The translations under genes were made by a program, and so were the position numbers. Positions 34,048 through 45,569 of a stretch of DNA of 64,000 nt are shown piece after piece. Where the stretch lies: assembly GCF_012489685.1 (NCBI RefSeq), contig NC_080042.1, positions 15,266,150 through 15,330,149 on the forward strand, given 5' to 3'. The notes below the pieces were generated by a model. That model saw only the letters and a list, made by a program, of their open reading frames with translations. It was not told the DNA's origin and did not search any database. How positions within the stretch are numbered: position 1 is the stretch's first letter; every line of letters begins with the position of its first letter. The stretch comes from Lotus japonicus (Eukaryota > Streptophyta > Magnoliopsida > Fabales > Fabaceae).

Positions 34048-35460
34048 GATGATGAAGACAAAGAGTGGATTTCTGTCTCGACCATGGCATCTGATATGTC
34101 AGAAAGAGGCACTGGGCCCTCGCCTGGTACTTCCATGCATGTTCCAAGGCATCAAACATCTGGTTTTGAAGCTACTCAGACAAGTGGGCCAGATTCACCA
34201 CTAACCATAGCTCCTGTGCTTTTAGGTCCTGGTTCTCGCCACAGAGCAATTGGTAATTCTGGAGTTGTTCCATATTCATTCTATCCTACAGGGCCACCAG
34301 TACCTTTTGTTACGATGGTTCCTTTTTATAATTTTTCAACTGAGTCTTCTGACACATCAACTAACAACTTCAGTGTGGAAGAAGGGGCAGATAATAGTGG
34401 TTCAGGTCCGAATTTTGATTCATCTGAGGGATACAACCGGTCTGAGTCATCAGAGCACAAGGCTGACATTCTTAATAGTGACTTTTTTAGCCACTGGCAA
34501 AATTTGCAATTTGGGCGATTCTGTCAAACCTCACATCATCCTCCTTCAATGATGTATCCTTCACCTGTTATCGTACCTCCTGCTTATTTGCAGGGGCGTT
34601 ATCCTTTGGATGGTCCGGGAAGACCTGACATGAATCTTTTTGCTCAACTTATGAGTTATGGGCCACGACTTAGTTCTTGTGGCTCCTCTCCAGTCAGTTT
34701 CGACTAGACCTACAAATATGTACCAACGATTTGCTGCTGATATGCCTCGGTATCGAAGTGGGACTGGAACTTACCTGCCAAATCCTGTATGATAAATTTC
34801 TAAGAAATTTTGGTATTTTTTCTGTAGTTTATTTCTCCTTCCTAAGATATGTGTATAAAAAATAAGCAAATATTTATTTTAAATCTCTGTCCATTTTTTT
34901 ATTTCAGAAGGCTTCTGCTCGGGATCGACATTCCACAAATAACAGAAGGACAAATTACAACTATGATAGAAATGACCATCACAGTGATAGAGAAGGAAAT
35001 TGGAACATGAGCCCAAAGTTGCGAGAAACTGGGCGTGGCCATAATCGAAACCAAGCTGACAAGCTCAACTCAAAGCCAGATAGGTTGACTAGTGAGAGTC
35101 GTGGTGAAAGACCATGGAATGCACATAGACATGACTCCTTCATTTCTCACCAGAATGGTCTAGTCCGAGCAAGTTCCTCACAGAACAACCCTGCCAATGT
35201 ATCTTACAGAATGTACTCTATACCAGGCATGATGTCACAATTACATGGTTTGTAACAGGGGCCCCTGATTCATCTGTCACATGAGTGACCAGGTGAATTA
35301 TCCATTGAAAGAGGAGGGGATCTTCCTCCTTTTTCAAATCAGAACCAGCCAGGGCATGTTAGTGGGGAAAACTATAAACATGAAACCTGCCCATTCCAAG
35401 GCATTCTTGTTCTCAACCCACTATTGCAAAGAAAGAATCCGAATATCATTGATTGATCTT

Positions 35461-36325
35461 TACTTTGAAGGTCCCTTGTTTTGCCCAGTCTCTTGCATGT
35501 ATCCTTACACAGGTGATTAAACAACTCTACATACTTTTGTACATTCAAGGCCTTGCTTAAGGCTGTGGTGACAAACAGGAGGCAGTACTCCTCCCAGTCT
35601 ACCAAGAAAATAAGGGACGCGTGGCAGAATCTGTGCGATCCTTGTTAAATTTAGACACAGTAACTGAATCAAAGTAGAAAACTGGTTTACGTTTAGAATT
35701 TAGAAAGTTTACCATGTTGTTATAGATTTTTCAGCTTCCCTTGTACTCTGTCTCTATGTAGTAGTTGGGTACTTGTTTTAGAACATGCAGACGATCTTTG
35801 TTGAAGTTTTTAACTTAACAGGATAGTAATTAAATGTATAACATATTATCATATGCATGTCTTCAAAATGCCTTTGCATGTTTTCATCAGGTCTCCTTTT
35901 CCATCTTTAAATGGAGCGATTTTGATTCTAGAATTTAATGACTGTTCCAATTGGATCCTTCCGTTACCTCCCCTCCACCTCATTTCCCCCCACACCCACT
36001 TTTTCTGTTCTACTTCTCCTTCTGACACCGACCATGAGTGCACCACCACCATTCCAAGTGTTTTTACTGGAAATAAAGCATCCATTGAGAAGTGTTTTTA
36101 CTCGAAATAGAGTATCCATCGAGGAGGAGTCATAATGTTCTGTTCTTATGGCCCCAGCCTTCCACCTCACCCTGCCCATAAAAACCAGTTTCAGATCCAC
36201 CACCCCATTGGTCTTGTCCACCATCAACCCATTTGCCTCCTCCACCAACACCGGCATCGGCATGCCTCAGATCACTGATGACAAAGACACCTAGTTAGTT
36301 ATGCTTCTGCAGTACTGCGGTGGCA
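35461..36325. other. No gene seen
   Basis: Likely the decayed 3' end and downstream flank of the nucleotidyltransferase-like pseudogene. Overlapping ORFs at 35849-36263 on both strands show no family resemblance and are low-complexity. Confidence 0.4.
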
Positions 36326-36338
36326 GCAAAGTCTGTGG

Positions 36339-36477
36339 GGTTTTTTTTTTTTTTTTTTAAAAGGCCAATGTTAGTCGTTAACTGTTAGTAAATTAGTTCC
36401 TTCGTCAGGATTCGAACCCTGACCCTTCACCTTGCAAATCCCTTCATTACTTTTAGCTCACCCTCCCCCCCCCCCCC
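36339..36477 (-). mobile_element. tRNA-derived SINE
   Basis: On the minus strand: a G-rich 5' end, a box-A-like GTGAGCTAAAAG, a clear box B (GGGTTCGAATCC) and a 20-base poly-A tail. It is flanked by a 13-bp duplication with one mismatch (GCAAAGTCTGTGG at 36326-36338, GCAAAGCCTGTGG at 36478-36490). It is short (139 bp). Confidence 0.85.
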
Positions 36478-36911
36478 GCAAAGCCTGTGGTATGATGGGC
36501 TGAATCCTGTAGCACACAAAGGCAGAGAACCTGTCATAGTAAATACTAGACAGAGACTCTAATGGTCCAGAAAAGAAGGAAGGGTAGAAAGGAAAAGTGG
36601 GTGTGGGATGAGGTGAGGGATGATGGAAGAGGAAGTAAGTGCGTCCTACGATATGAGGTTGAAGGTGTCAAGGAAGAGTTACATACCTACATGGCAAAAA
36701 TATAAATATACACGTCACATCATTCTTTTTTGTTAAAACTTGTACGTCTCACTAACGCAAGACCTAGTTGTAACACGTCAAATTGCACAATCGCAATAGA
36801 TGGATGAGCAAAGTGCAATTAGCCTAACAAAAATTTAAGGAGTAATGAAAAATTAGTATTGTCTAGAGTTGTAATATAAAGAGTTATTGAAAAACAAAAA
36901 AGGGTGTCGTT

Positions 36912-37400
36912 GTGCGTGGAAACCTCCTCCGGTGGGATGTTTCACTCATGATAGATGGGGCGTATAGCACAACTCATGATTGTATGGGAATAGGAGGACT
37001 CGTGAGAGATGATACAGGAACGTGGCTAGGAGGCTTCTATGCAAGATTTGCTGGCGGAGACTCCTTATATGCAGAAATGCAAGCCTTGACAATGGGTTTG
37101 AAACTCGCATGAAACAAGAACTGTAGGAAAATAATATGCGGGTCAGATTGCTTAGAGCTGGTCCGCATGGAAGCAAGGAGTGGATTTTCATCAATATAGC
37201 AGGCGTTTAATGGATCTTCATTTGCTTCTTGCTCGGAATTAGGAGATTCAAGTTGGACATGTGCCGCGAGAGGGAAACGCTCCAGCATATTTTCTGGCAG
37301 GAATGGGTGCAAGGCCTCAATGTGCTTTGGTGGCTCTAGATTGAGGAAGTAGTGCCTCTTCTTCAGAAGGATTTAGTTGCTTTGTAGTTTTGTTGTTAAT
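36912..37400 (+). pseudogene. RNase H remnant of a 5'-truncated LINE
   Basis: The frame reads MIDGAYS, GIGGLVRDDTGTWLGGFYAR, YAEMQALTMGLKLA, a stop, then CGSDCLELV and HVPREGNAPAYFLAG. These are the four catalytic regions of the L1-type RNase H domain (Asp, Glu, Asp, and a fourth Asp position here Tyr in APAYFLA). Stops and a frame change show it is dead. Only the 3' end is present, typical of LINE truncation. Confidence 0.7.
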
Positions 37401-38372
37401 TTTCCTATTTACCAAAAAATAAAATCTCATTTTGAGGAAGGGTTTTGTTACTCCAAGAATAACTCTTAATAAATTTTTATAAAATACAAATTTGACAGCT
37501 ATTGAACTAAAAGTTCCAAATAGGTAGATCCGGTGTACAGAATTTTTTTTTAAAAAATATTAAGACCATTGATACTTTATTAAAGGACTTCAATATATGA
37601 AAAATATACATTTTAATATATAAGTAAATATCGACTATAAGATTATACACCTACGATTTCTTAGAAATTTGGTATAGATCGTGACGATAATATTATATAA
37701 TTCAATGGTTCGGTTTTTTTAATTCATATCCTATAAAAAGTTATCAAACAGAGCAATCCATGTTGAGTTACTTTTGAAGTAAGTAGATCCCTCATATTAT
37801 TTGTTAAAATAATAATTGTAGGAAAATATGTGAATCTTTTGTCAATTTCTACTATGTTGGGTAAAATAGTAATACTACTGATAATAATAATAACTATGCA
37901 TTGACCATATAAATTTTGTTTATGTTGTTTAATTGCATTTCATTATAAAACTTTTTCTTTTTAATTATGATTAAAAAGATGATCAAATATGATTGAACAT
38001 CTTTCTGAAGCAAATATAGGCTGTTAAATAAATTGAGCTTATTTTCTTCTTGAATCAAGCACCTAATATATGGGTGGATGGCAAATGTCAATTGAATAAT
38101 TTAAATTCCTTCAAATCATAATACTAAAATTATTTTTACATATTATTTATTTAAAAACAATTTTGCTAAACACAAACACAATTAAATGTATTAATGTTAT
38201 AATTATATTTTATCGATGACTCAAAAGTTATGTGAGTTCGACTCTAGTCCCTACTATACATTAGGACTAGATTTGTTACTTTACATATTTTGCTCACCCT
38301 CACAACTCTGATATCGATAGCGGAAATTGAACACAACCTAATGAGAGAAAGTGGTCCGTCGAGAACAACTAA
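37401..38372. other. AT-rich, no gene seen
   Basis: No coding signal. A box-B-like GAGTTCGACTCTAGTCC at about 38232-38250 may be a second, older SINE, but no poly-A tail or duplication was found. Confidence 0.35.
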
Positions 38373-39316
38373 TGTAAGGCCTTAAACTCATTTTATACCA
38401 TTCAAGTGAGAGATTGAATAAAAATGAAAGTTTTGACATGGTTTGAGTTTTGACAGATTCTGGCTGTCACTTTGTGTGAATTTGTAGAGGGTCTTAACGA
38501 CCTCATTTGGGAAAACTTCCTTATTGAGAGTTGTAGCCCTTTAAGTTAAGAAAATTCTCCAAGTAGTTTCAGGTCATTTCGATATCGGTAGCTCGAGATA
38601 TCGTAGTTTTAGTGACGATGGTTTTGGCTGTACAGTACCAGCAGATTAATTGGAAAATTTTCTTTTTAATTCCGGTTTTAATCTGGTTTTTAATAAAAAA
38701 AAGTGATTGTGTTTTCTTTTGATTCAGACCTGTTTAAGTGGGTAATTAGTTGGATTCAGGGTTTGCTTGTTTTGAGCTTGAAAAAAAGAAAAATCAAAAC
38801 CCTAGCCCATCTAGAGTGTAGTCGCAAGTGATAAGGGGTGAGGGGGGGGGGGAAAGAAACCCTTATTCTTTCTCCTCATGCAGAATTAGAAGTGCTGCAC
38901 TCACGTAAGAAAAACAGAAGAGACACTACTACAAAAATCACCTTTTGCCACGCCTTAATTGCCACGGTTATAGGCGGAACCGTGGCAAAAAGTCAGTTGC
39001 CACAGTTATAAACGGAACCGTGGCAAAAGAGGATAATATTTTATTAATTTTTTTAGGAACCGTGGCAATAGATTTAGCCCAGTACACTCGTTTTTTCCCT
39101 CCCACTCTCCAATTTTTTCTGAAAAGAAAAACCCTAACCTTTCTCTCTGTTCCCTCTCTTCCTCTCTCCTGCTCGATTTGTTCTCTCTGTTCCCCCCTTC
39201 CCTCTCTATTTGATGCAATCACTCCTCCTCTCCCTCTCGTTCTTTCAGCTTTCACCATATCTATTCGGTTTCATCGCATTGTTCATTCAGCAGAAATAGA
39301 GCGCAGGAGTGAGAGG

Positions 39317-39511
39317 TTGGAAGAGAAGCTGATAGGGAGGTTTGAATCGGCAGTGGCGCGTTTGGAGGCGCTATCCGTCAGATTCTAGGGAGGAGGAGGA
39401 GGTGGCGACGTCGCTGATGCGGCCACAGATCCGTCCGTTATTGCCTTCGACGACCTGATGGGACAGTATGTGGCTAGGGTTTCCGCCGCTTCAGAGAAGA
39501 TCGGTGGTCTT
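39317..39511 (+). pseudogene. CAP1: Captured first exon of cyclase-associated protein (CAP1-like)
   Basis: The frame reads EEKLIGRFESAVARLEALS, a TAG (39386-39388), a Gly run, then ATDPSVIAFDDLMGQY and RVSAASEKIGG. This matches the N-terminus of plant cyclase-associated protein, an actin-monomer-binding protein. The initiator is TTG instead of ATG at 39317. A TAA follows directly after KIGGL. Upstream CT-rich sequence may be the captured 5' UTR. It lies inside the CACTA element, so it is a transduplicated gene fragment, now non-functional. Confidence 0.82.
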
Positions 39512-40980
39512 TAAGAGGGTGAAGTCATCTTGCATTTCATATGTCTGACAGAATGTGTAAAATGAGCAATTTTTCTTGTTCAGATCATTCAAATAGGCAT
39601 GCCCCATCCGAAGAATGCTTGGAATTTGGAAACAGGATAACATGCCTGGTTTGCATAATACCCCTTTTCATATTCTTGAAATGATTAAAGATGGTATAAT
39701 TTCAGAGGTTTATAGGAAGCATCACCTTTTTCTTGGGGTGTTTTCTCCTTTTTCTTTTATAAACTGATTCAATTTAAATATACTCTAATGTGGAATGTTG
39801 ATGTGGTATCTAAGTTAGAGGGAATTGATGAAGTCCTTCAATAGATAACACTTATTTCCTGCTAGAATTGTATATACCTGTTTGGAAGATTATATCTTGA
39901 TGTGCTCTTAAATAAATGCTCTTCAATGTGGGTGTGTTTGTGTTTTGTAATTTTCTTTGTGTAAGCAAAGTTAATAATTTAATATTACTGGTTTCAGGTC
40001 AATTGTTCTCTTCCTTCTTTCTACAGGTAATAAATCAATAGTATTTATATAGTATTTAACTGAAATGAACTCGGTCAGATTTGATCCCCATCAACATCTC
40101 CATTATGCTGTCATTTTCTATCACTTTTTATTTTTTTAATGAATGGATTGACAAGAGGCTGGTTAGCAAAGTCAGAAAAGAAAGTATGCGCTCTCTCTCT
40201 TTGCACAAGCTCCATTATTGAGCATAAGTATAATGTTTTTTGTTTTAGTTGACTACCATAGGTGTAGCTATAGATGAGAACCCAGTTAATTGATGTGGTT
40301 CTTTGATGGATTCTGTATGGTTCAACTATTAATTTTCTATCTTTAAATATGTTTTTGGGTTAATATGAGCATGTAGTGGCCAAACTTTATATTTGGATTG
40401 ACTTGTGTGGCAGGTTTGGGCATCTTTTAGGTGTTAATCTCCAAAGCATTGAGTGATCCATCAGGTTCTTTGTAAACCTTTATTATCACTTCATTTATCA
40501 ATTACTTTCATAATTCTTTAGAATTTGGATGTTCTGTTTTCCATATACATATTCCTTGATGGCAAAAGATCATGAAACTTGCTTTTTAAATACAAAACTA
40601 TTCTTTCATCTTTTCTTTAGATACAAATACTTGCATTGTTATCTAACTGTTAAAGAGAATTGAAATTATTAGAGTATAAGGCAATTATGCTTTGCTATAT
40701 ACATTGCAACTGACTAACAAACTTAACCAGCTTGTAACTAACAGGCAATTATGCTTTAATAGAAATTGTGTGATTTAATTATGTGTGATGAAAAAGCTGT
40801 TGAAATTGAGCTATTTAAACTGCTTCTAGGGACTGTTATTTTCATTCTAAATTGCAGGGAACAAAGATGACAAGGGGACTTATTGTTGATGTAGACTGGA
40901 CTTTATCAATTATACAAACTCATGTGTAGTTTAATATATATCCTCTTTTGTGGAGCTTGGGCTTTTATGCATGTACTACA
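39512..40980. other. Internal CACTA sequence of unknown origin
   Basis: T-rich, intron-like, with possible splice motifs (TTGTTCAG at about 39576-39583). It may be captured intron sequence of the same gene or another. No coding segment is recognised. Confidence 0.35.
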
Positions 40981-42061
40981 TATTACAACGGTTTCTTAAC
41001 CGTGGCAACTCTATTGCCACAGTTACGCACTTGACCGTGGCAATAGAGGTGTCTATTGCCACGGTTACCCTTTACGACCTGTGGTAATAGGCAAATCAGT
41101 TGCCACGGTTCGCCCTTGAACTTGCCACGTGGCGAAAGGGCGTGCGGAACCGTGGCGAAAAGCTTTTTCTGTAGTAGTGAGAAGAAAAGAAAAGAAAGAA
41201 GAGAGAAAGAAGGGAGAGGCCGAAAGAGAGAATCGAGTAAGAGAGGGAGAAGAAGAGAGGGAGCAGCCGAGAGAGAGGGAAAGGAAAGGAGACTTGAAGA
41301 GAAGGTAGCCGCAGCCCTAGTGATTAACCTAGAGCCGCCGCCACCTCCTTGCACCCTAGCATCGCCGGCCGCCGCACGCACGAAGAAGGGAAACCGCGCG
41401 AGAGAGAGAGATCGAGGGAATGAGAGGGAGAGATCGAGCGGAGAAGAAAGAAAGGGATTGGACAGCAGCTGTTGGGTTCTTTTTACAGCAAAGAATTCTT
41501 CTTTCATCAAGGTTTTAGCAAGGTAAGGGCTTGTTCTTAGGAAAAGGTAGAGTCAGGGTTTTATCATGACTGTTTTGTGATGTTGTGATCTTTGGCATAC
41601 TTTTATGAAGACTTGTTGAGTGTTGTTGGTTCTGGAAATTAAAACATGTTATGAGACACGTGTTGACTGAATCTTTGTTATTGAAATATAGCTTAAAACC
41701 TTGTGCTTAATTGGTTTATAAATTAATTTAGAGGCGGAAGTTTCTCTGCCAGTTTTCTGTACTGGACAGCGGACTTCAGGTCCTATTATCTCCCGTTTCT
41801 GGATCTCGGATGAAAAAGTGTTTTACTAGTGAGTTGTAGATCTTTAAAATAGCTTTCCAGAAAGGTATCATACGTGATTTTCGGTTGGAAGATGCGTTCT
41901 GTAGACCAGTTTCAATGCATGTTGTTCCTGCTGTCTAAAGCTAAGTTGCGAAAATGTTTGAAGTTTTGTTTAGGAATATGTGATTAGGAGATGCTATGAA
42001 TTTCTATGAGGAAAAGTGATGATCTTGAAGGTTTTCTCTTGATGTTTTGTGAATATAATTG

Positions 42062-42911
42062 CCATTTTCTCCTTTTCTTTGAAAGCGGATCCTCACTTCA
42101 CACAACCCACCAAAACACCTTGGCCAATCACATACATCCGCAGATGTACAATCACATGGATACGCAATGATCCACAAATCACAATTCTCACGGTGACCGC
42201 AGTCAACCAATTCACGAGGATCCACTGATCCACAAAATCTCCCTCGCGTGCAAGCTACCGTTTGTCTCTAACGGTACCATCGTTCTCATGGCCCATAGCC
42301 TTCACTAGACCTATGACCGATTAATCACATTTACTTGCAAGCGAGTTATATCTCATTCTCTTCGTATTTAAGGCTCTAAAGTCAGTCCTAGAGTCTTATC
42401 AACTTTAACGACAAATAATAAACATAACGACAATAAATATTCACAACACCAATGGGAATTACAGCTAGGTGAGCGACCTATGGTTCCTTAGTCAGGCGAT
42501 ATTCATAACACGTAAAATATCCCTAACCATATTCGCATGCTTCTCAAACTTATAAACATGGCAAGATAACCAAAACGAGATGTCTAACAACCGGTGCAAG
42601 AAAACGAAGAAAAGGAATGGCTCGAACCCTAAAACTAGGTTCGGCCGAACCATTTACATGGCCCTAGGGTTTTTCAAAAACTTTTCCTTCTCCCTTTTCA
42701 AGTGCACTAGCCATAGATCAGCCCTCAAACATCAAACTAATTCCTCAAATTTTACAGATTTGATCAACCATCAAACATCATGTTGGAAACAATCAAAAAG
42801 TAAGCCAATCTAGCAAGTAGTCACATGAATTTCACATGAAATCATAGATTCATGGCAAGTATATCAAATGTGTATTAATAAGCATGCATCAACTGCACAA
42901 ATTTCCAGCAA
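42062..42911. other. 850-bp spacer between the inverted LTR arms
   Basis: Single-copy in this window, with short internal repeats (GGATCCACTGATCCACA type). It probably is the rest of the minus-oriented LTR, absent from the truncated plus-oriented arm. The ORF at 42580-42813 shows no coding character. Confidence 0.45.
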
Positions 42912-44340
42912 CAATTATATTCACAAAACATCAAGAGAAAACCTTCAAGATCATCACTTTTCCTCATAGAAATTCATAGCATCTCCTAATCACATATTCC
43001 TAAACAAAACTTCAAACATTTTCGCAACTTAGCTTTAGACAGCAGGAACAACATGCATTGAAACTGGTCTACAGAACGCATCTTCCAACCGAAAATCACG
43101 TATGATACCTTTCTGGAAAGCTATTTTAAAGATATACAACTCACTAGTAAAACACTTTTTCATCCGAGATCCAGAAACGGGAGATAATAGGACCTGAAGT
43201 CCGCTGTCCAGTACAGAAATCTGGCAGAGAAACTTCCGCCTCTAAATTAATTTATAAACCAATTAAGCACAAGGTTTTAAGCTATATTTCAATAACAAAG
43301 ATTCAGTCAACACGTGTCTCATAACATGTTTAAATTTCCAGAACCAACAACACTCAACAAGACTTCATAAAAGTATGCCAAAGATCACAACATCACAAAA
43401 CAGTCATGATAAAACCCTAACTCTACCCTTTTCCTAAGAACAAGCCCTTACCTTGCTAAAACCTTGATGAAAGAAGAATTCTTTGCTGTAAAAAGAACTC
43501 AACAGCTGCTGTCCAATCCCTTTCTTTCTTCTCTGCTCGATCTCTCCCTCTCGTTCCCTCGATCTCTCTCTCTCGCGCGGCTTCCCTTCTTCGTGCGTGC
43601 GGCGGCTGGCGATGCTAGGGTGCAAGGAGGTGGCGGTGGCTCTAGGTTAATCACTAGGGCTGCTGCTACCTTCTCTTCAAGTCTCCTATCCTTTCCTTTC
43701 CCTCTCTCTCGGCTGCTCCCTCTCTTCTTCTCCCTCTCTTACTCGATTCTCTCTCTCGGCCTCTCCCTTCTTTCTCTCTTCTTTCTTTTCTTTCCTTCTC
43801 TTCTGTTTTTCTTACGTGAGCGCAGCACTTCTAATTCTGCATGAGGAGAAAGAATAAGGTTTTCTTTCCCCCCCTCACCCCTTATCACTTGCGGCTACAC
43901 TCTAGATGGGCTAGGGTTTTGATTTTTTTTCTTTTCAAGCCCAAAACAAGCAAACCCTGAACCCAACTGATTACCCACTTAAACAGGTCTGAATCAAAAG
44001 AAAACTCGATCACTTTTTATTAAAAACCAGATTAAAACCGGAATTAAAAATAAATTTTTTCAATTAATCCGCTGGTACTGTACAGCCAAAACCATCGTCA
44101 CTAAAACTACGATATCTCGAGTTACCGATATCGGAATGACATGTAACCACTTGGAGAATTTTCTTAACTTAAAGAGCTACAACGCTCAAGAAGGAAGTTG
44201 TCCCAAATGAGGTCGTTAAGACCCTCTAAAAATTCACACAAAGTGACAGCCAGAATCTGTCAAAACTCAAACCTTGTCAAAACTTTCATTTTTATTCAAT
44301 CTCTCACTTGAATAGTATAAAATGAGTTTAGGGCCTTACA
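42912..44340 (-). repeat. Minus-oriented gypsy LTR, right arm of the inverted repeat
   Basis: Ends at 44340 with GGGCCTTACA (TGTAAGGCCCTAAAC on the minus strand), and a polypurine tract lies at its right (AAGGAGGGTGGTAT on the minus strand). It is therefore the 3' LTR of a minus-strand element whose internal part lies to the right. It resembles the Tekay-like LTR at 1-1301 only in its terminal bases. Confidence 0.82.
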
Positions 44341-45569
44341 ATACCACCCTCCTTAAAATAGTTTCTTCCTCAAAACTACTATAGGAAGACACACCACGCT
44401 TCCATTGCGCACTCTGATACTCTCCACAAATTTCTCAGTCGTCTTGACGCATAGGTTATTGTCCTTAGTCTCATCTTTCTGGTCTTCACGTGACATCTCT
44501 AGTGGTCTAGCTAGTTCCACATCATTTTCCCAAAGGGAAACTGTCTCTCCTTAACGTTCCTGTCACAGTCTAACACCAACTATCATTCCGATCACCATTT
44601 TTCAATATCAAGTTGATCAGGCTCAATAGCTAAAAGATGGCAACTAGAAAAAAAATAACTGGTAAGGATGTTCGAGTCACTCTCATTTTACTGTCTATAA
44701 CCTAGACACTCTTCGTAGAACCCTACAGAACTCTTTCGTTAGAACACGACCCAAACTGCCTCACTGCAGTCACACAAAACAACAAAAGTTTAAGTCAAAC
44801 AGGTGTTATGCTCATGCCGGTACACGCTGGTCGGCGTCCCGTCCAGGTGATCCAGATGCAACATCAACAGCTCAGACACAGGAAAACAAACTTTCCGGAC
44901 ACCGAGCTCATAGTTTCCATCCACCAATTCACTCGTTCAGTAGTTCCATCCACCACCTAGTCCATTCGACGGTTCCATCCACCATCGTGTTTGTCCGATC
45001 TATGGTTCCATCCACCATATACGATCGTTGGTTCCATCCACCAATCCCGTTTTTTCTGATGGTTCCATCCACCATCTCGGTCTGACCAATGGTTCCATCC
45101 ACCATTCCTGCTTCACCGATGGTTCCATCCACCATCTCATCGACCTTGATGGTTCCATCCACCATCTCGATCGTCGCACTCCGTTCACTGGCTCCATCTG
45201 CCATCTCATCGACCTTGATGGTTCCATCCGCCATCTCATCGACCTTGATGGTTCCATCCACCATCTCGATCGACGCACTCCGTTCACTGGCTCCATCCGC
45301 CATCCTTTCTTAGCTCATGGTTCCATCCACCATCTTTGCTAAGTGAGGAAAAATCAGGAGTGTAACACAATCACACAAAACACCACAAAAATGTAAGGAA
45401 GACATTGACTCGGTCAGTGTTCTCCCCCGCCTCTATGACTCAACAATGAGCCTTCAGCACACCAAATCACATCACACACATAAATCACAAACCATTCACA
45501 AAATGAAATAATACCAAATATTATTTATTTTACCAAGTTTGACACAAAGTCTCGATGTGGTCAGACGTG
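44341..45569 (-). mobile_element. Internal remnant of the Tekay-like element, no coding sequence
   Basis: Begins with the polypurine tract and has about 215 bp before 44557, where the segment duplicated at 60063 begins (CCTGTCACAGTCTAACACC). The part 44590-44700 resembles the spacer of the first element (AAGTTGATCAGGC). A 30-bp minisatellite occupies 44925-45335. It ends at the SIRE LTR start, 45570. Confidence 0.6.
44925..45335. repeat. Minisatellite, mostly 30-bp units (GGTTCCATCCACCATCTC core)
   Basis: Units share GGTTCCATCCACCATCTC with a variable 10-15 bp part; several are exactly 30 bp (GATGGTTCCATCC, ACCATCTCATCGACCTT). Because 30 is ten codons, long frames stay open on both strands (MVDGTI repeats on the minus strand), but nothing else suggests coding. 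The second copy is at 60410-60538 and 61976-62215. Confidence 0.85.

Larger units (their letters stand above)
20104..35460 (+). pseudogene. C-terminal half of a PAP/OAS1-type nucleotidyltransferase-like gene, broken by transposons
   Basis: Pieces in order: 20104-20360 (GMQMMHQEEQDLLNMMTS, VPMNLAPGHLP), 21370-22033 (IEAPWGANMQFPPGLVPSPL, NENFSSVEMN, DFWHEQE), 34048-34786 (STMASDMSERG, SMHVPRHQ, APVLLGPGSRHRA, FYPTGPPVPFVTMVPFYNF) and 34908 to about 35460 after an intron (GT at 34787, AG at 34907). They match, in order, the long Ser/Pro-rich C-terminal region of the plant family related to AT3G61690. The catalytic nucleotidyltransferase domain is not in this window. A hAT element and a copia element interrupt it. 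A frameshift near 34670 (GPRLSS, then VAPLQSVSTRP in another frame) and a stop at 35253-35255 add to the damage. Either a truncated duplicate decayed, or the 5' part lies elsewhere. Confidence 0.85.
38934..41179. mobile_element. Non-autonomous CACTA element, 2246 bp
   Basis: Ends are CACTACTACAAAAATCACC and, on the other strand, CACTACTACAGAAAAAGC, flanked by a 3-bp duplication AGA. Subterminal arrays of TTGCCACGGTT / AACCGTGGCAA lie in both orientations (38945-39070 and 40985-41160), typical transposase-binding repeats. No transposase ORF is present. It carries a host exon (39317-39511). Confidence 0.92.
38373..42061 (+). repeat. Plus-oriented gypsy LTR, left arm of a large inverted repeat, split by a CACTA element
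   Basis: Begins TGTAAGGCCTTAAACTC and, without the CACTA insertion, gives about 1440 bp that matches the reverse complement of 42912-44340. It breaks off at 42061 inside the LTR. It has no coding content; the ORF-like stretches at 41056-41526 and 43464-43844 are mirror images of this non-coding leader. Confidence 0.88.

Noticed and set aside
38225..38290. Second SINE suggested by GAGTTCGACTC
   Set aside because: No poly-A tail, no target duplication and weak box A.
41056..41526. 156-residue plus ORF and its mirror at 43464-43844
   Set aside because: Both are the purine/pyrimidine-rich leader of the inverted LTR arms, non-coding in the family.
44929..45342. Repeat proteins on both strands (MVDGTI and IHHL types)
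   Set aside because: Product of a 30-bp minisatellite whose length is a multiple of three; no start context, and open on both strands.
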